From: Notamacropus eugenii
Taxonomy: Eukaryota; Chordata; Mammalia; Diprotodontia; Macropodidae
Length of the DNA stretch: 64,000 nucleotides
NCBI RefSeq assembly: GCF_028372415.1
Contig: NC_092872.1
Span: 89,820,575-89,884,574, forward strand
Reading direction: 5' to 3'
Positions 36,510 to 47,490 of the stretch are shown here, one piece after another. Below the pieces are notes generated by a model. It searched no databases, was not told the origin of the DNA, and saw only the letters and a program-made list of their open reading frames with translations. A program made the position numbers and the translations under genes. The stretch's first letter is position 1. Every line of letters starts with the position of its first letter.

Positions 36510-37210
36510 AGAAAAGTTTGGGAGTGAAGAGGTATTAGACTGACTACCAGACTGAAGGTCTACAGAGCCGTTGTGCTGACCTCATTGACGTATGCCTGTG
36601 AAACATGGACAGTCTACCAGTGCTATGCCAGAAAACTGAATCACTTCCATTTGAACTGCCTTAGGAAAATTCTGAGGATCACCTGGAAGGATAAGGTATC
36701 AGACACTGAAGCCTTTGCTTGAGCTGAACTGCCAAGCATCCAAATTATACTTCAGAGAGCAGAACTCTGATGGGCTGGCCATGTTGTTCAAATGCAAAAT
36801 GCACACTTGCCAAAAAAACTATTTTATGGAAAACTCACATGGGGCAGGCGATAGATGGTGGCCAGAAGAAGTGATACAAGGACATTCTTAAGGTCTCTTT
36901 CAAGAACTTTGCATTTGATTGTGCAACATGGGAGGCACTGTCACAGGACCACTCAGCATGGCATGCCCACATAAGAAAAGGTGCTGTGCTCTTTGAGCAA
37001 AGCAGAATTGAGACAGTACAAAGTAAACGTAAGATGCACAAATTTGGGATATCCACCCCAAATATTCACATGAACTATCTGTGCCCAACCTGTGGTAGAG
37101 CATTCTGAGCTTGTGTTGGTCTGATCAGCCACAGTCGGACACACAGAAACTTCACTTCATCATGGTGATGTCCTTTTGGTCCTCTTCGAGAATGAAGGAC
37201 AACAATCAAC
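36510..37210 (+). pseudogene. RTE C-terminal region with C2H2-type finger and tail
   Basis: After 36510 the frame continues with stops ('RIRLTTRLKVYRAV'-like at 36530-36575; 'ASIQIILQR' and 'LRWAGHVVQMQN' near 36733-36798). Near the end (about 37082-37144) CPTCGRAF, a stop, then ACVGLISHSRTH gives Cys-x2-Cys-x12-His-x3-His spacing, with the stop counted as one residue. The stop (TGA) is probably a decayed Arg codon. The 3' end 'tggtgatgtccttttggtcc' plus an ACAAC-type tail is shared with the SINEs. Confidence 0.65.
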
Positions 37211-37415
37211 CATATACATAAATATCTATATATACATCTATACATCTAAGAACATATATACATATATAGAGATATGTATACAGAGAAAAAGAATATATAT
37301 GCGAAACCATTTGAGAATATATATATATATATAATTTGAGGATATATACACACATATATGTGTATATATAATACACACATACATACATACGTACATACAT
37401 ATATATAAAACCACC
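37211..37415. repeat. TA/CA microsatellite
   Basis: ATACATA, TATATA and ACACAT repeats. Together with 33014-33140 this looks like one microsatellite split by the RTE insertion. Confidence 0.9.
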
Positions 37416-38115
37416 TGAGCCCCCTAATATGTGAAGGAGGCCAAAACCTGGACTAGCCAATCAGAAAAGGACATTTTTGTCTCAACCTGGATTGGCATAA
37501 CCATCAAGCTTTGCATGTTCTCTGAGTGAACCTGAAGCTCTCCTGCCGAATTTAGCTGACTGAGAACATTCTTCCAACAAAGGTCAGCACCTTGAAAGCA
37601 GAAATTCCCTTTACCTTATTGTTTTATGACCCTTCCTTGAAGACACTATCTTGAATAGTGGGACTTTTCTTATCTTGATGTTTTATGAATTCTATCCTGT
37701 TATGACGTCCATATTTTATGACAATCTCATGTTTATGGCTGTCAGATATGGAAACAATAATTTTCATTGACACAGGCACCTTGGATCAGGAGAGGTGGGG
37801 GGATATTTCTTTGCTCTAGCTCTAAGGGTATAGTTTCTCCTTCAGCAGGATTTTCTTTGAGTCAGATTATTCTGACTCCCATACACACGTTTTTGCTAGC
37901 TTAAAGGGAATAAATAGCACATATATGACCTAATTTGTTTGTCTCCTTTTAAGCCAAACTATGAAAGTTGACCATGTATTTGTATATGTGTATATACATG
38001 TGTACATTTATATATACATGTATGCATATATATGTGTGTATATATTAAAGTCTAAGGTCTGTATATGAAAAATAAAAAATAGTTCCTAAGTGATAATGAT
38101 ATTTAAATTTATTAT
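37416..38115. other. No recognised gene; microsatellite at 37975-38050
   Basis: 37416-37960 is unassigned and may be LTR-derived. A TA/TG microsatellite lies at 37975-38050. Confidence 0.35.
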
Positions 38116-38470
38116 GTTAATTATAGTACAATAGAAAGGGGAACAGACCCAGACTCAGAGGACCTAGTTCAAATTCCCGGTCAGATAATATACCTGCGTG
38201 AACAAGATGCAATCCTTCCAGGTTTCAGTTTCCTTATCTGTAAAACTGAGAGGGTTGGACCAAATCAGGGGTTGTGAACTTTTAAAAAATTATATAACTT
38301 TTTCCAATACAAATTTTTTAAAATCTTATATGTTTTACTTTATGCATTTGAAACGTTATTCAGAGAAGGGATCTGGAGGCTTCACTAGGCTACCAAAAGT
38401 ATCCATGACACAGAAAAGATTAAGAACCACTGAACTCAATAGCTTCTAAAGTTCCTGCCACCTCTAAATC
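38116..38470 (+). mobile_element. MIR split by another ancient repeat
   Basis: MIR pieces 38120-38262 ('aggacctagttcaaattccc', 'tcagtttccttatctgtaaa') and 38420-38470 ('agcttctaaagttcctgcca') flank about 155 bp. That insert contains, in reverse, the 'atgacacagaaaagattaag' motif of an ancient mammalian non-autonomous repeat I cannot name. Confidence 0.55.
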
Positions 38471-39107
38471 TATTATCATATGAATTATTACTAGTAATAA
38501 TATTTTTATTAAGGAAAGATTCTACATGATAGAATATTTTTTGCTCAAAACAAGGAATATAATCTGTGTTAACATCCTCCAAATAGCAGAAAGCCTAATT
38601 TTCAGTTTTCATACTGGATGTCTCCAAAGTCATAGTGCAGTTTTAAGCTATTAAACTATTAAAACTTATGGATGATGGGAATAATCAGGTAACTGGACCA
38701 AAAATTTGAAGGAATACAGGGTTTATTGGGTTTACCAGTGAGGGTAGTTCTTCTGCTCTAGTACACTTTCTTGGGAGGGAAGCGAATGTATATAGGTCAA
38801 AGGTCAATGGAGATGAGCTGGGATGGAGCGTCTAGCATTGATTGGTAATAGTGCTGTTAGTAGGGCTCTGGGGCAGATCTTTAGTTATATTTGTTTGGCC
38901 GTTGAACCCTGGTTATTGGAACTAGCTAGTTCTTCAATCAAGGTGCAAAACAGGATATATCAACATCTTGTTCCTAGCTACTTGCTATTATAAACAGGAG
39001 AAGGCCAGAAAGTCAAAAAACTAACCCTTCCAAACAACTAAACCAACTATGTTTTAAAGTTTTGTCTTTTAAAAATAAGTCAGAAAGACCATGCATGTAC
39101 TCTTTCT
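38471..39107. other. Mostly unassigned; possible mariner-like piece
   Basis: 38605-38680 ('ctccaaagtcatagtgcagt', 'ttaagctattaaa') looks like half of a short mariner-type inverted-repeat element. 38690-39050 is unassigned and may be an LTR on the - strand. No gene. Confidence 0.35.
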
Positions 39108-39235
<128 letters not shown>

Positions 39236-40789
39236 TTACAGATAGTGCTGCTTGTCAAATCCCTAACAATAACAATACTGTCTATACCTAAAATCAGATC
39301 ACTTGGTCTAAAAAAAGATATTTCTGTTCCAAAGGCTTATTGAAGTTATTTTTTTCTCTTATAACAGGATTAACTCAAAATGTGAACTATATGGTTACTT
39401 TTTATTAATTATAAATATTTTTAATTCAGTCAATATCTAAGTATTGGTCATTTTTAGGGACAAAAATTTGTTATTACATCAAATCATATAAAGAGCTTTA
39501 AGTTTCTTCAAAACTCGTTACAAATATTCCCAGAAATTTCCTGTAACATAAAACTACTCTGAATTTAAATGGTAAAATTTGTGGGGGTCTTTTGTTTGTT
39601 TCCTTGCTTTGTTTTTTATTTCTTAAAAGCAGTTTCTCATCACAAAACCTGACAGTCACTTACCAGATTAACCCTCTCTTCAAAGATAATTTATGTGGAC
39701 TTTGCAAACCTGATCTAAAATATTAGCTCACATAGTCTAACTGGGCAAATAACATTTTCACAAAATCATAAAGCAGTACAGCTGGGAGGTACTATTAGAC
39801 AAAAATTATCTAGTTCAATGCATTGATATTGGAGACAGACTGAAACTCAAAGAGATAGAATGACTTACCCAAGGTCACAATGACTAATGCATGGATGATG
39901 GAGAACTCAAATCCTTGTTCCTTGACTCAGAGGACAGTACTCTTTCCTCTGTAATGACCTGTTTAGAACAAGTTTCATTTCCCCAAATGTTCTTCATATA
40001 AAAATTTGTTTCCATTTCCCAGCTTTTCCTTAGTGTGCTATTTTGTTCCACTGAACCTCAGAAGCCAATTTTCCCAAATTAATATAATGTAATCATCATT
40101 TTTGCAGTAATTTATTTTGTAAAATACATTCCTGGACAAAATAAAGTTCAGGAAGTATAGTTACCTGGATGTAGTAGCAAACGATCAGAGCTTGAATCCC
40201 ACCATCAACACTTAAGAATCTGCGTGATCGTGGTCAAGTCACTTCATTTCTGTGAGTGTCAGTGTCTTTTTCTTTCAAAAGAAGAAAATAATCCTTGCAT
40301 AAGCATCTTATAAGTGTCATAGTGCCAAACAACAGTGAGTTAGCTTTAGCTGTTTTATTTCTGTAAATGCTAGGTAGCACAGGGGGAAGGTACAACCAGC
40401 TGCCTAGTCTTAATCTAAAACCCTGAACAGGACCGAGGTGTATGATGGCCGGCACTCACCTAGGGCCTCCATTTCCCTGGCTCTTCAATAATCTAGGTAT
40501 TTGTATATAGACTTTCATTTTTCTGATATTCAACTAACCACTCTCCTTTCTCTTCTCACAGTGGATCTACTTAATAGGATCATTTTCTTATATAATTTAT
40601 TTGTATTAAATAAAAAGAGAATAGAAATATAAGTATTACTCCCATGTAACATCAACTGCCTCCTGTTTAATCTCTAGATCTCAACTGCCCCAGCGTAGAA
40701 ACACCTTTATCCTTCCAAAGTACTTTCACCATATATTTCTTCTAGCTTTTGTGGGAAAAATTCTAAAGAAGACTGTCTAAAAAAGATGC
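39236..40789. other. No recognised gene; antisense MIR at 39770-39960
   Basis: 39770-39960 is an antisense MIR ('acttacccaaggtcacaatg', 'ctcaaatccttgttccttga'). 40180-40320 has a few MIR-like words ('ctgcgtgatcgtggtcaagt'). The rest is AT-rich and unassigned. Confidence 0.45.
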
Positions 40790-42257
40790 CTCCATTTCCT
40801 CTCATCTCATCCTTTTCTTAAACTCTTTTAGTACAGATTCTGACTTCATTATTTCACCAAAACTGTTTTATCCAAAGTTGCCAATGATCTAATTACAAAA
40901 TCCAATGGCCTTTTCTCAGTTCTCATTCTTCTTGACCTCTCTTAACCTTTGACACTGTCAGTCACCCTTTTCTCCTTGATACTGTCTTCAAGAGTTTTTA
41001 GGACACCACTGTCCTCTGGTTCTCCTCTTAGCTATCTGATCACTCTTTCCCATTCTCCTTTTCTGGATCCTCATGCAGATCAAGTACTCTGACCATAGGC
41101 GTCCCTCTGGGTTCTGTCCTGGCTCCTCTTCTCTTCAGCCTCTGTTATATACTATTTCACTTAGTGATTTCATCAACTCCCATTCATTTAATCATTACCT
41201 TCATGCTTATGAATCTCAAATTTACCTAACCCATCCTAATCTCTCCACTGAATTCTAATCTCTCCTACAACACAGTAACACACAGTACTGCCATTCTTGT
41301 CTACTTACTCTCTTGTCTACCAGTGAAATGGAAGATGGACACCTACAGTTAATTCAAGACTGGTTTAGAAAGCCTTTCAGACATCTCCAACTGGATGTCC
41401 AGTAGACATCTTAAATTCAACATGATGAAAACTGAACTCATTATCTTTCCCGCTAAACCCTCCTGCCTTCCAAATTACCTACTTTGTTGAGGGTACCGCC
41501 ACCTCCCAGGGTGGCAACCTAGATGTTATCCTTTGCTCCTCCTCATCTCTCACATCCCATACCTGTTACCAAGGCCTGTCAATGTCACCTTTGTGATATC
41601 TTACTCATAATCTGTTTCTCTCTTCTGATCCTGCCACAACTCTGCTACAGGCCCTGGAATAGTGTAATAGCCTGCTGATTAGGCTACCTGGCACAAATGC
41701 CTCCTCACTCCTGTCTATCCAACATGCAGCTGCCAAAGTGATTTTCCTAAAACACAGGCTATACCATGTTACCATGTTCAATAAATTATCACCTCTACGA
41801 TTAAATACAAAATCTTCTCTTGGTATTTAAAGCCCTTCATAACCTACTTCTTCCATATCCCCCATCTTTCAAGTCTCCTAAAGCACCCTGAAATCTAATG
41901 ACACTGGACTTCTTGCTGGTCCACAAAAAAGACATCCCTCTTGGTTCCAAACATTTTTTCTAGCTGTCCCCTATGCTTGGAATACTCATCTCTGCTCCCT
42001 TCAAGTCCCACCTAAAATCCCACCTTCAACGGAAAGACTTTCCTAAACTCCCTTAACGCTTGAGCCTTTCCTCCATTAATTCTTTCATAGTTATTCTGTG
42101 TATAGCGTGTTTGTACATATCTGTTTCCTTGTTGTGACCCTTACTGTGAATGTCTAGAGGGCAAAGACTGTCTTTTGTTTCTCTTTATATCACCAGCTGC
42201 TTAGCAGAGTGCCTGTTCCACAAGAGGAGCTTTATAAATGCTTACTGACTGACTTTA
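40790..42257 (+). pseudogene. L2 LINE, ORF2 3' half and 3' end
   Basis: It runs parallel to the L2 copy at 28.8-30.5 kb: 'aatggccttttctcagttctc' with 'tttgacactgtcagtcaccc' (AFDTVSHP type), 'gtccctctgggttctgtcct' (RT box B), 'ttcatgcttatgaatctcaa' in the place of the YADD box (here YAYE, so the catalytic Asp pair is lost), and the 3' end 'ctagagggcaaagactgtct' to 'atgcttactgactgacttt'. About 100 bp at 41273-41375 do not fit L2 and look inserted. Confidence 0.8.
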
Positions 42258-42351
42258 AAGTAGACTTGGATACTCTCTTTTCCCTTTCCCCCTCTCCTTC
42301 TGTTTCTTCCCCCCCTACTTCTACTCTCTTTATTGTAGGTATATTGAGGTC

Positions 42352-43020
42352 AGGGAACCATAATACTGATGTTTAGAGTGCTTGGGACCCCAAAATACCA
42401 ACACCCCAGGTCCTACCCGAATGAATTTGACCTAAGTCATCTTTCAGCCAAAGTAAAACAAAGTTTATTAAAGATCTCCATATTGGGTTGATTCTTAAGA
42501 AGCCTCACCATTTGTGATACTAGTATTAATAAACTGGCCAGATTGAATCTCAGCTAGACAGAATCAGAGCTGGATTAAATCTGAGGTGGATAGAATCTGA
42601 GCACCTTCATGGAGGCAAGAGGGAGTTTATATAGAGAAAGACCTGAGCCAACTAGTCTTGATGGGACTGTGGTGACTGATCAAGGGTGGGAGCCAATGGG
42701 AAGGTATCAGACGATGAAAGGTTAGGGTGGGGAACAGGCAGGGATAATCCCAAGGCAACAGACAAAGGGCCAGGCTAGATTAAAGGTAACAGAGTTGGGT
42801 ACGAAAAGCCGGATTAAGTGGGAATTGAAGGAAAGTTGAAGGGAGTTCTCGGAGTCTGTACCCCATCAAGGCCTTGAATAAATCAAACTCATTACTGGAG
42901 GAATAAAGTGTCTTTAATATAACAGAATAGCAAACTTGCCATCCTGGGGGATGCCCCACCAGGAAATTTACAGGAGAAGTTCTTATACTTTTAAGAGAAA
43001 AGTGTGAGGGGATTGGGAAC
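42352..43020 (-). mobile_element. LTR of an endogenous retrovirus family
   Basis: On the - strand this has the sequence class of the LTR at 58068-58702: the U5 motif 'aaattcattcgggtagg' (42413-42429 reversed) followed by 'ttttggggt' and the end 'cctgacctcaata'. An AATAAA-type signal precedes the U5 motif. The 5' boundary near 43020 is approximate, and the part beyond about 42880 may belong to something else. No internal viral genes adjoin it, so it is probably solitary. Confidence 0.6.
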
Positions 43021-43484
43021 AAGGCCTGTTCATGAGATGCTAGCCACCCTCAGCAATCCTAACAAGAAAAACCACTTCATTCTGGCTATTTTGCCCTTCA
43101 TGCTATGAATTTCAGTGGAAAGGGGTAAAGAGGTCCGAAGCTACTTTGGAAGCTAGTCGGGTTCAAACTGGTTTTGTTCACAAGAAAAGGTCCCACAGGC
43201 TTAGGGTGTGGCTCACCTCAACCTAATCAAAATATCTTAAGGGTAGGAATACAAGGACTTCACTGCAATTCTGATATTAGTACAATTATTAAGAGGGAGT
43301 GGCAGGTAACGTTCCATTTTATATCAACAATTATTCTGGGCCTTAGGCTTTATTTAGGGCAGAATGAGAAAAGGAGCCAGAGCTGCATAGCTGCTGTGTT
43401 CATTCACCTGCTGAAGTTAATTTGCTATCTGAATTACACACTGCTACTGGCTGCTCTGCACTCTGTGTTCTGAGAGAGAACCTC
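43021..43484. other. Unassigned; may include ELF3 5' UTR
   Basis: No gene is visible in 43021-43380. The last about 100 bp before 43485 could be the 5' UTR of the retrocopied ELF3 transcript, but this cannot be shown from the sequence alone. Confidence 0.35.
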
Positions 43485-44568
43485 ATGGCTGCATCATGTC
43501 AGATCAACATTTTCAGCAACTATATCAGTGCCAGAGAGAAGACTCAGCTCCAGCCTCATCAGTCACCTTGGGTGGGGACTAGCAGGTGCTGACCCTGAGC
43601 AATCCACAGGTACCCCTAAAGGGCATAGACAAAGCCAGCTGGTCAGGGATGCTGCCCCACTTGTGGTCAAAGACTCAGGTCTTAGACTAGATCAGCTACC
43701 AGGTGGAGAAGAATAAACATGATACTAGTGTCAGTGACTTTTCCTGACGCAATATGGATGGCTCCACTCTGTGCAGCTACCCCCTAGAAGAGCTGGGACT
43801 CATCTTTGGACCACTGGGGGACCCATTCTTTGCCCAGCTGCAAGACCTCTCATCTGGCTCATCTGATGAGCTAAACTGGATCATTGAGCTCTTGAAGAAG
43901 GTTGGACTCATTTCTCAGGATATCATGGGAGACTCCATCTTTGATCATGGCAGCCCTTTCAGCCAAGATTTGTTGGATGACTCAAGGTTGGCCAGTTGCT
44001 ATGGGACAAGGGCTTCTTCTCCAGGCTACTCAAATGTCTCCACTTCAGTGACCAGAACCTCTCAAAGTCCCTACTCAGACTCTGGTGCAAATGATGTGGA
44101 TTTAGATCCCACAGGCAACAAACTCTTCTCTTTTCCCTGTGACAACTTCTCCAACTACAAAGAAGTGGACCTGAAATATGGGAATAGGAAATGAGGAAGC
44201 CTCTGAAAGATGAGCAAGGAGACCAGAGAGTGCTTGGAGAGCAAGAAAAGTAAACATGCTCCATGAAGAACACACCTACGGGAGTTTATACAGGACATCC
44301 TCATCCACCCAGAGCTCAACAATGGCCTTATGAAGTAGGAGAACCAGCAAGAAGGCATCTTTAAGTTCCTCTGATCTGAGGTTGTGGCCCAGCTGTGGGG
44401 ACAGAAGAAGAAAAATAACAGCATGCCCTATAAGAAAATCAGCCAGGCCATGAGGTACTACTACAAATGAGAAATCTTAGAGCAGGTTGATGGCCAGAGA
44501 CTAGTCTATAAATTTGGCAAGAACTCAAGTGGAAGGAGGAAGAAGAAGTTGTCTTGAGCTGGAACTGA
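43485..44568 (+). pseudogene. ELF3: Processed pseudogene of ELF3 (ETS transcription factor)
   Basis: ELF3 is an epithelial ETS-family transcription factor with an N-terminal Pointed (PNT) domain, an AT-hook-like basic stretch and a C-terminal ETS DNA-binding domain. All are readable here without introns. ATG at 43485 starts MAASCQI.NIFSNYISA. After a frameshift near 43535 comes 'QVLTLSNPQVPLKG'. The PNT region spans 43628-43830 ('WSKTQVLD', 'ISYQVEKNK', 'MDGSTLC'). A clean frame covers 43754-44191 ('SSDELNWIIELLKK', 'DSGANDVDLDPTGNKLF'). The ETS domain spans about 44267-44524 ('EFIQDILIHPELNNGLMK', '[12 protein letters not shown]', 'AMRYYYK', 'RLVYKFGKNS'). Nine in-frame stops (43580, 43688, 43745, 44192, 44204, 44264, 44336, 44372, 44468) and a small deletion near 44532 disable it. 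Continuous exons on one strand show that it is a retrocopy. The identification rests on recalled human ELF3 and is firm. Confidence 0.95.
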
Positions 44569-45440
44569 GCAAAAGATGATCTAGGGACTCAGGGCAAATA
44601 ATGAGCTTGTCCCTGGACCAGAGACTTGTTCAGATACTCCTGGACTCCAGCCCTCCAAGCCCCTTCAGAAAAAGTGTGTACCCATATTGGCACTGGAAGC
44701 CAGTGAGTGTGTCCCAGTGGAGTGAAATCGAACTTTGGCCTGCCATGGGTTTGTTGTCAGCAGTTATCATGGGATATGGAGACGTTGGACCCCCTCCCTC
44801 CTCTTTTTTCCTCTTGGAATTACAACCCCTCTGAATGGAAGGCAGTCATGGTAACTCAGCAAGAGGTCCCTGAGCTGGATCCTAAATGTCAAATGGGAGC
44901 GAAGGACCCACTTCCCTAAGAACCCTGCACTGGCAGTATTTGGGGGGCTAAGGGGTGGCCTTGAAAGAAGGTCATAGAGAGAACCTACCAGTGTCTTGCC
45001 TCCAGGCCTGCCCTTTTCCTACACTTGAACTCCTCAGGTCATGGATCAGAGTACTCTCTAATTTATGTGATATAAGTGTGTAATATCTACATAGAAATCT
45101 ATTTTTTCATTGATACTCCTCCCCTAATACACTCCTTGACCTTCTGTCTATGCACGAGGATAAAGACCAGAGACAATTGTTCTGAGGCCAGTGACTACAG
45201 AGACTTCAGCTGTTACAGCTGCTTATGGCCTTCTCCTGGACCAGGATGGATTTGCTTCTTCCTTTTGCCACATCTGCTGTAGAGGCTGGGGTGGCGAAAC
45301 TGGTTCCCAGGACTCCTGGTCACTCTTCTTGTCTCCAGAATGGACCAAAAAGTTCCAATAGGGCATCTTCTGGGGGATTTTGTTTTCTTTTTTTAAAAAC
45401 AAATTATTCTATCATTATATTAACAATTTTTTTCTGTCAA
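44569..45440 (+). pseudogene. ELF3: ELF3 retrocopy 3' UTR
   Basis: The GC-richer, single-copy-looking sequence continues without a break past the ELF3 stop at 44566-44568. It includes 'gatctagggactcagggcaa' and ends in an AT-rich stretch near 45400-45440 ('attatattaacaattttttt'). This is where a 3' UTR would be expected in a processed copy. The end is approximate and no clear poly-A tail or target duplication is visible. ORFs at 44601-44919 and 45076-45443 are frames in UTR, not genes. Confidence 0.6.
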
Positions 45441-45610
45441 TAGCAAAGTAACCAAAGTGACTCCATTTTGTAAAGTTCCTCCCTCTTGCCCCTGTTCCTT
45501 ATCTGCCTAAGAGTCCTGACCTCCTTCATGGCCCTATGAATTTTGCAAGAGCCAAAATTCTCCATCATTCCCCAACTTCTCCCCAAATTGAAGAATGTTG
45601 TAATTGTATG

Positions 45611-45668
45611 CTGTAAACATGGGCCCTCTAATGACTATACTGTAAACATGGGCCCTCTAATGACTATA
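45611..45668. repeat. Perfect 29 bp tandem duplication
   Basis: Two identical adjacent 29-base units, 45611-45639 and 45640-45668, each beginning 'ctgtaaacatgggccctcta'. Confidence 0.97.
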
Positions 45669-45829
45669 CTAACTGGTTGGATACATCAGAGCTTTCTGTT
45701 TTCACAGAAGAGCTAGACAATGGCATAGCACAACTAGACAATCAGGAGGATTTCTGAAACCTAGGACTGCTTGACATACCAGTGATCTTTACTTTTCAAG
45801 ATACATGCAACTGATGGAATTGATGGGGT

Positions 45830-47490
45830 GCTTGTGTGCTTGTGATGGAATCCTAATAGAGTCTCCCCCGGCCCCAACATTCTAACTTCCTCATGGGTCC
45901 CACTGAACAGCAGGCAAGTCCTGATTTAACCACACAATCTGACTTTAACCACATCACAGGGCTCCAGCCTCAATCACAGGCTCCATTAAACAGCAGGCCC
46001 ACTGTCCCAACCTAGGGTCCCCACCCCAACTCAATATCCTAACTTCTTTATATACACCTCCCTGCCTCACCAAAACAACATGTGTGTCCATGTGATGAGG
46101 TGCTTCGGTGCCTGTACTTAGACCCCAATTCTAAAATCACATTTCTCTTCAAAAATCACATTTTTCCCTAGCCTCAAAGTACTATGCCAGGCAGTTTCTC
46201 CCCAGCCCAAGGACAGCCTGCCCTAGATCTCTCTTCCTGATACAGTAGCCAGCTGCACCTAAACAATTTATTAGTTTGAACTATCTGTGTAGTGACTGAA
46301 TTGGCTATATACTGGACCATAAAGCCATTTACTATTCACTGGCCTTTCCTATGTATTCTAGACTTAGACATATGTATATTCTCTTACATTTATCTTGCCT
46401 AACAAGACATTGATGAGAGCACATGGGCTATTACTTAGTCAGTCCTGACTGCTAGTTGACTTAGTGATGTTTCAGACCTAAAACCACCCCCTCCCCAATG
46501 AATTCTAGGTAAAATACCTGAGCAGTAGATACTAAAAATGCATGTTCCTTTAAGAACTGATCACTCCTTAACCACTTCCTAAATCCTCCCTGAATCACTG
46601 AGGTAGTATATTTGGCACATGTTATACCTTAGAATATGCTATGTGAACTTTAATTATGCCCCTCTAAGGTTTCAGGTTCTATAAGAACTCTTGTCCTCTG
46701 AAAAGCATAATAAATCTTTACCTTGACCTCAAGAATGCTTGAGTCCGTGAATTCATTCCAGGCATCCCACAACCTGCCCCTGTAGGCTGGTCTTTGGGGA
46801 ATTTCAGAATTTCATCCATCCCATCTCCTTTCCAGTCCTCATCACATGAACTCACTTTTCATGGACATAGCAGGCATGTCCATGTGATGGGATCTCAGCC
46901 ACTGCCTCCAGCTAGTCACTGCCCCCAGACTCATTCCTCATATTTCCCACAGAAACAACAGGTATGACCATGCACTCAACCACAATAACATCCATCTAGT
47001 CTCAGACAGGACAACAATAGCTAGTCAATCAGAAAGCAGCACCATCAGGATGCCTGAGCAGGATGATGACCCCAAAATGGTAGAAGGAACTTTCCCTAAA
47101 TAGGCACTTGTGGAATAAAAGAAAACTATCCCTTAGGTGAATTTATGATGTAGAGAGGCTTATTATAATATCATTATCATACATACAAGCCCCCCCCCCA
47201 TGGATTTTTCTGTATGCATTGTGGGTGATCACAAGCACAGTTCCACCAAGGGGAGGACTCCTCCCCCATTGCCTAATCCTTTAACAAACCCCTCCTGTAT
47301 TTTTAATATTCATAATTTTTGTTGTGTAATCAGTATCATTAAAGTATAAAATTTTCCCATATTGCCTTATTAAGTTACTGGTTCCTCTTGGAACTTAGCC
47401 TGTTAGAGGCATCATTCTCAATAAAAGCCTTTACTTGAATTAGAGGTGGTCTGACTCTGAGAATTCATTCCAGACAATGCTCACAACAAA
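45830..47490 (+). mobile_element. LTR-derived block (at least two LTRs)
   Basis: 46080-46810 has LTR traits: 'tataagaactcttgtcctct', AATAAA at 46709 ('cataataaatctttacc') and a U5 motif GAATTCATTCCAGGCA (46749-46764). 47190-47490 has 'attctcaataaaagccttta' and GAATTCATTCCAGACA (47461-47476). 46880-47090 is similar to 55560-55790. 45840-45890 matches 55520-55565 ('gatggaatcctaa', 'cccaacattct'). No gag, pol or env frame is visible. Confidence 0.55.

Larger units (their letters stand above)
33141..37210 (+). mobile_element. Nearly complete RTE-clade LINE
   Basis: The element is about 4.07 kb and sits within a TA/CA microsatellite that resumes at 37211. Order: a 5' segment shared with SINEs (33141-33665), 5' UTR (33675-34010), endonuclease (about 34010-34760), linker (34800-35130), reverse transcriptase (35140-36510), C-terminal region with a C2H2-type finger (37082-37144), and a short 3' end (37149-37210). 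One ORF with an N-terminal apurinic-type endonuclease and RT, and a very short 3' UTR, is the RTE-type plan. Several frameshifts and stops make it inactive. A second copy lies on the - strand at 61-64 kb. Confidence 0.8.

Noticed and set aside
43754-44194. A 146-codon open frame as an intact small protein gene
   Set aside because: It is the middle of ELF3 (PNT end and serine/acidic region), flanked by in-frame stops that lie inside conserved ELF3 sequence. It is part of a pseudogene.
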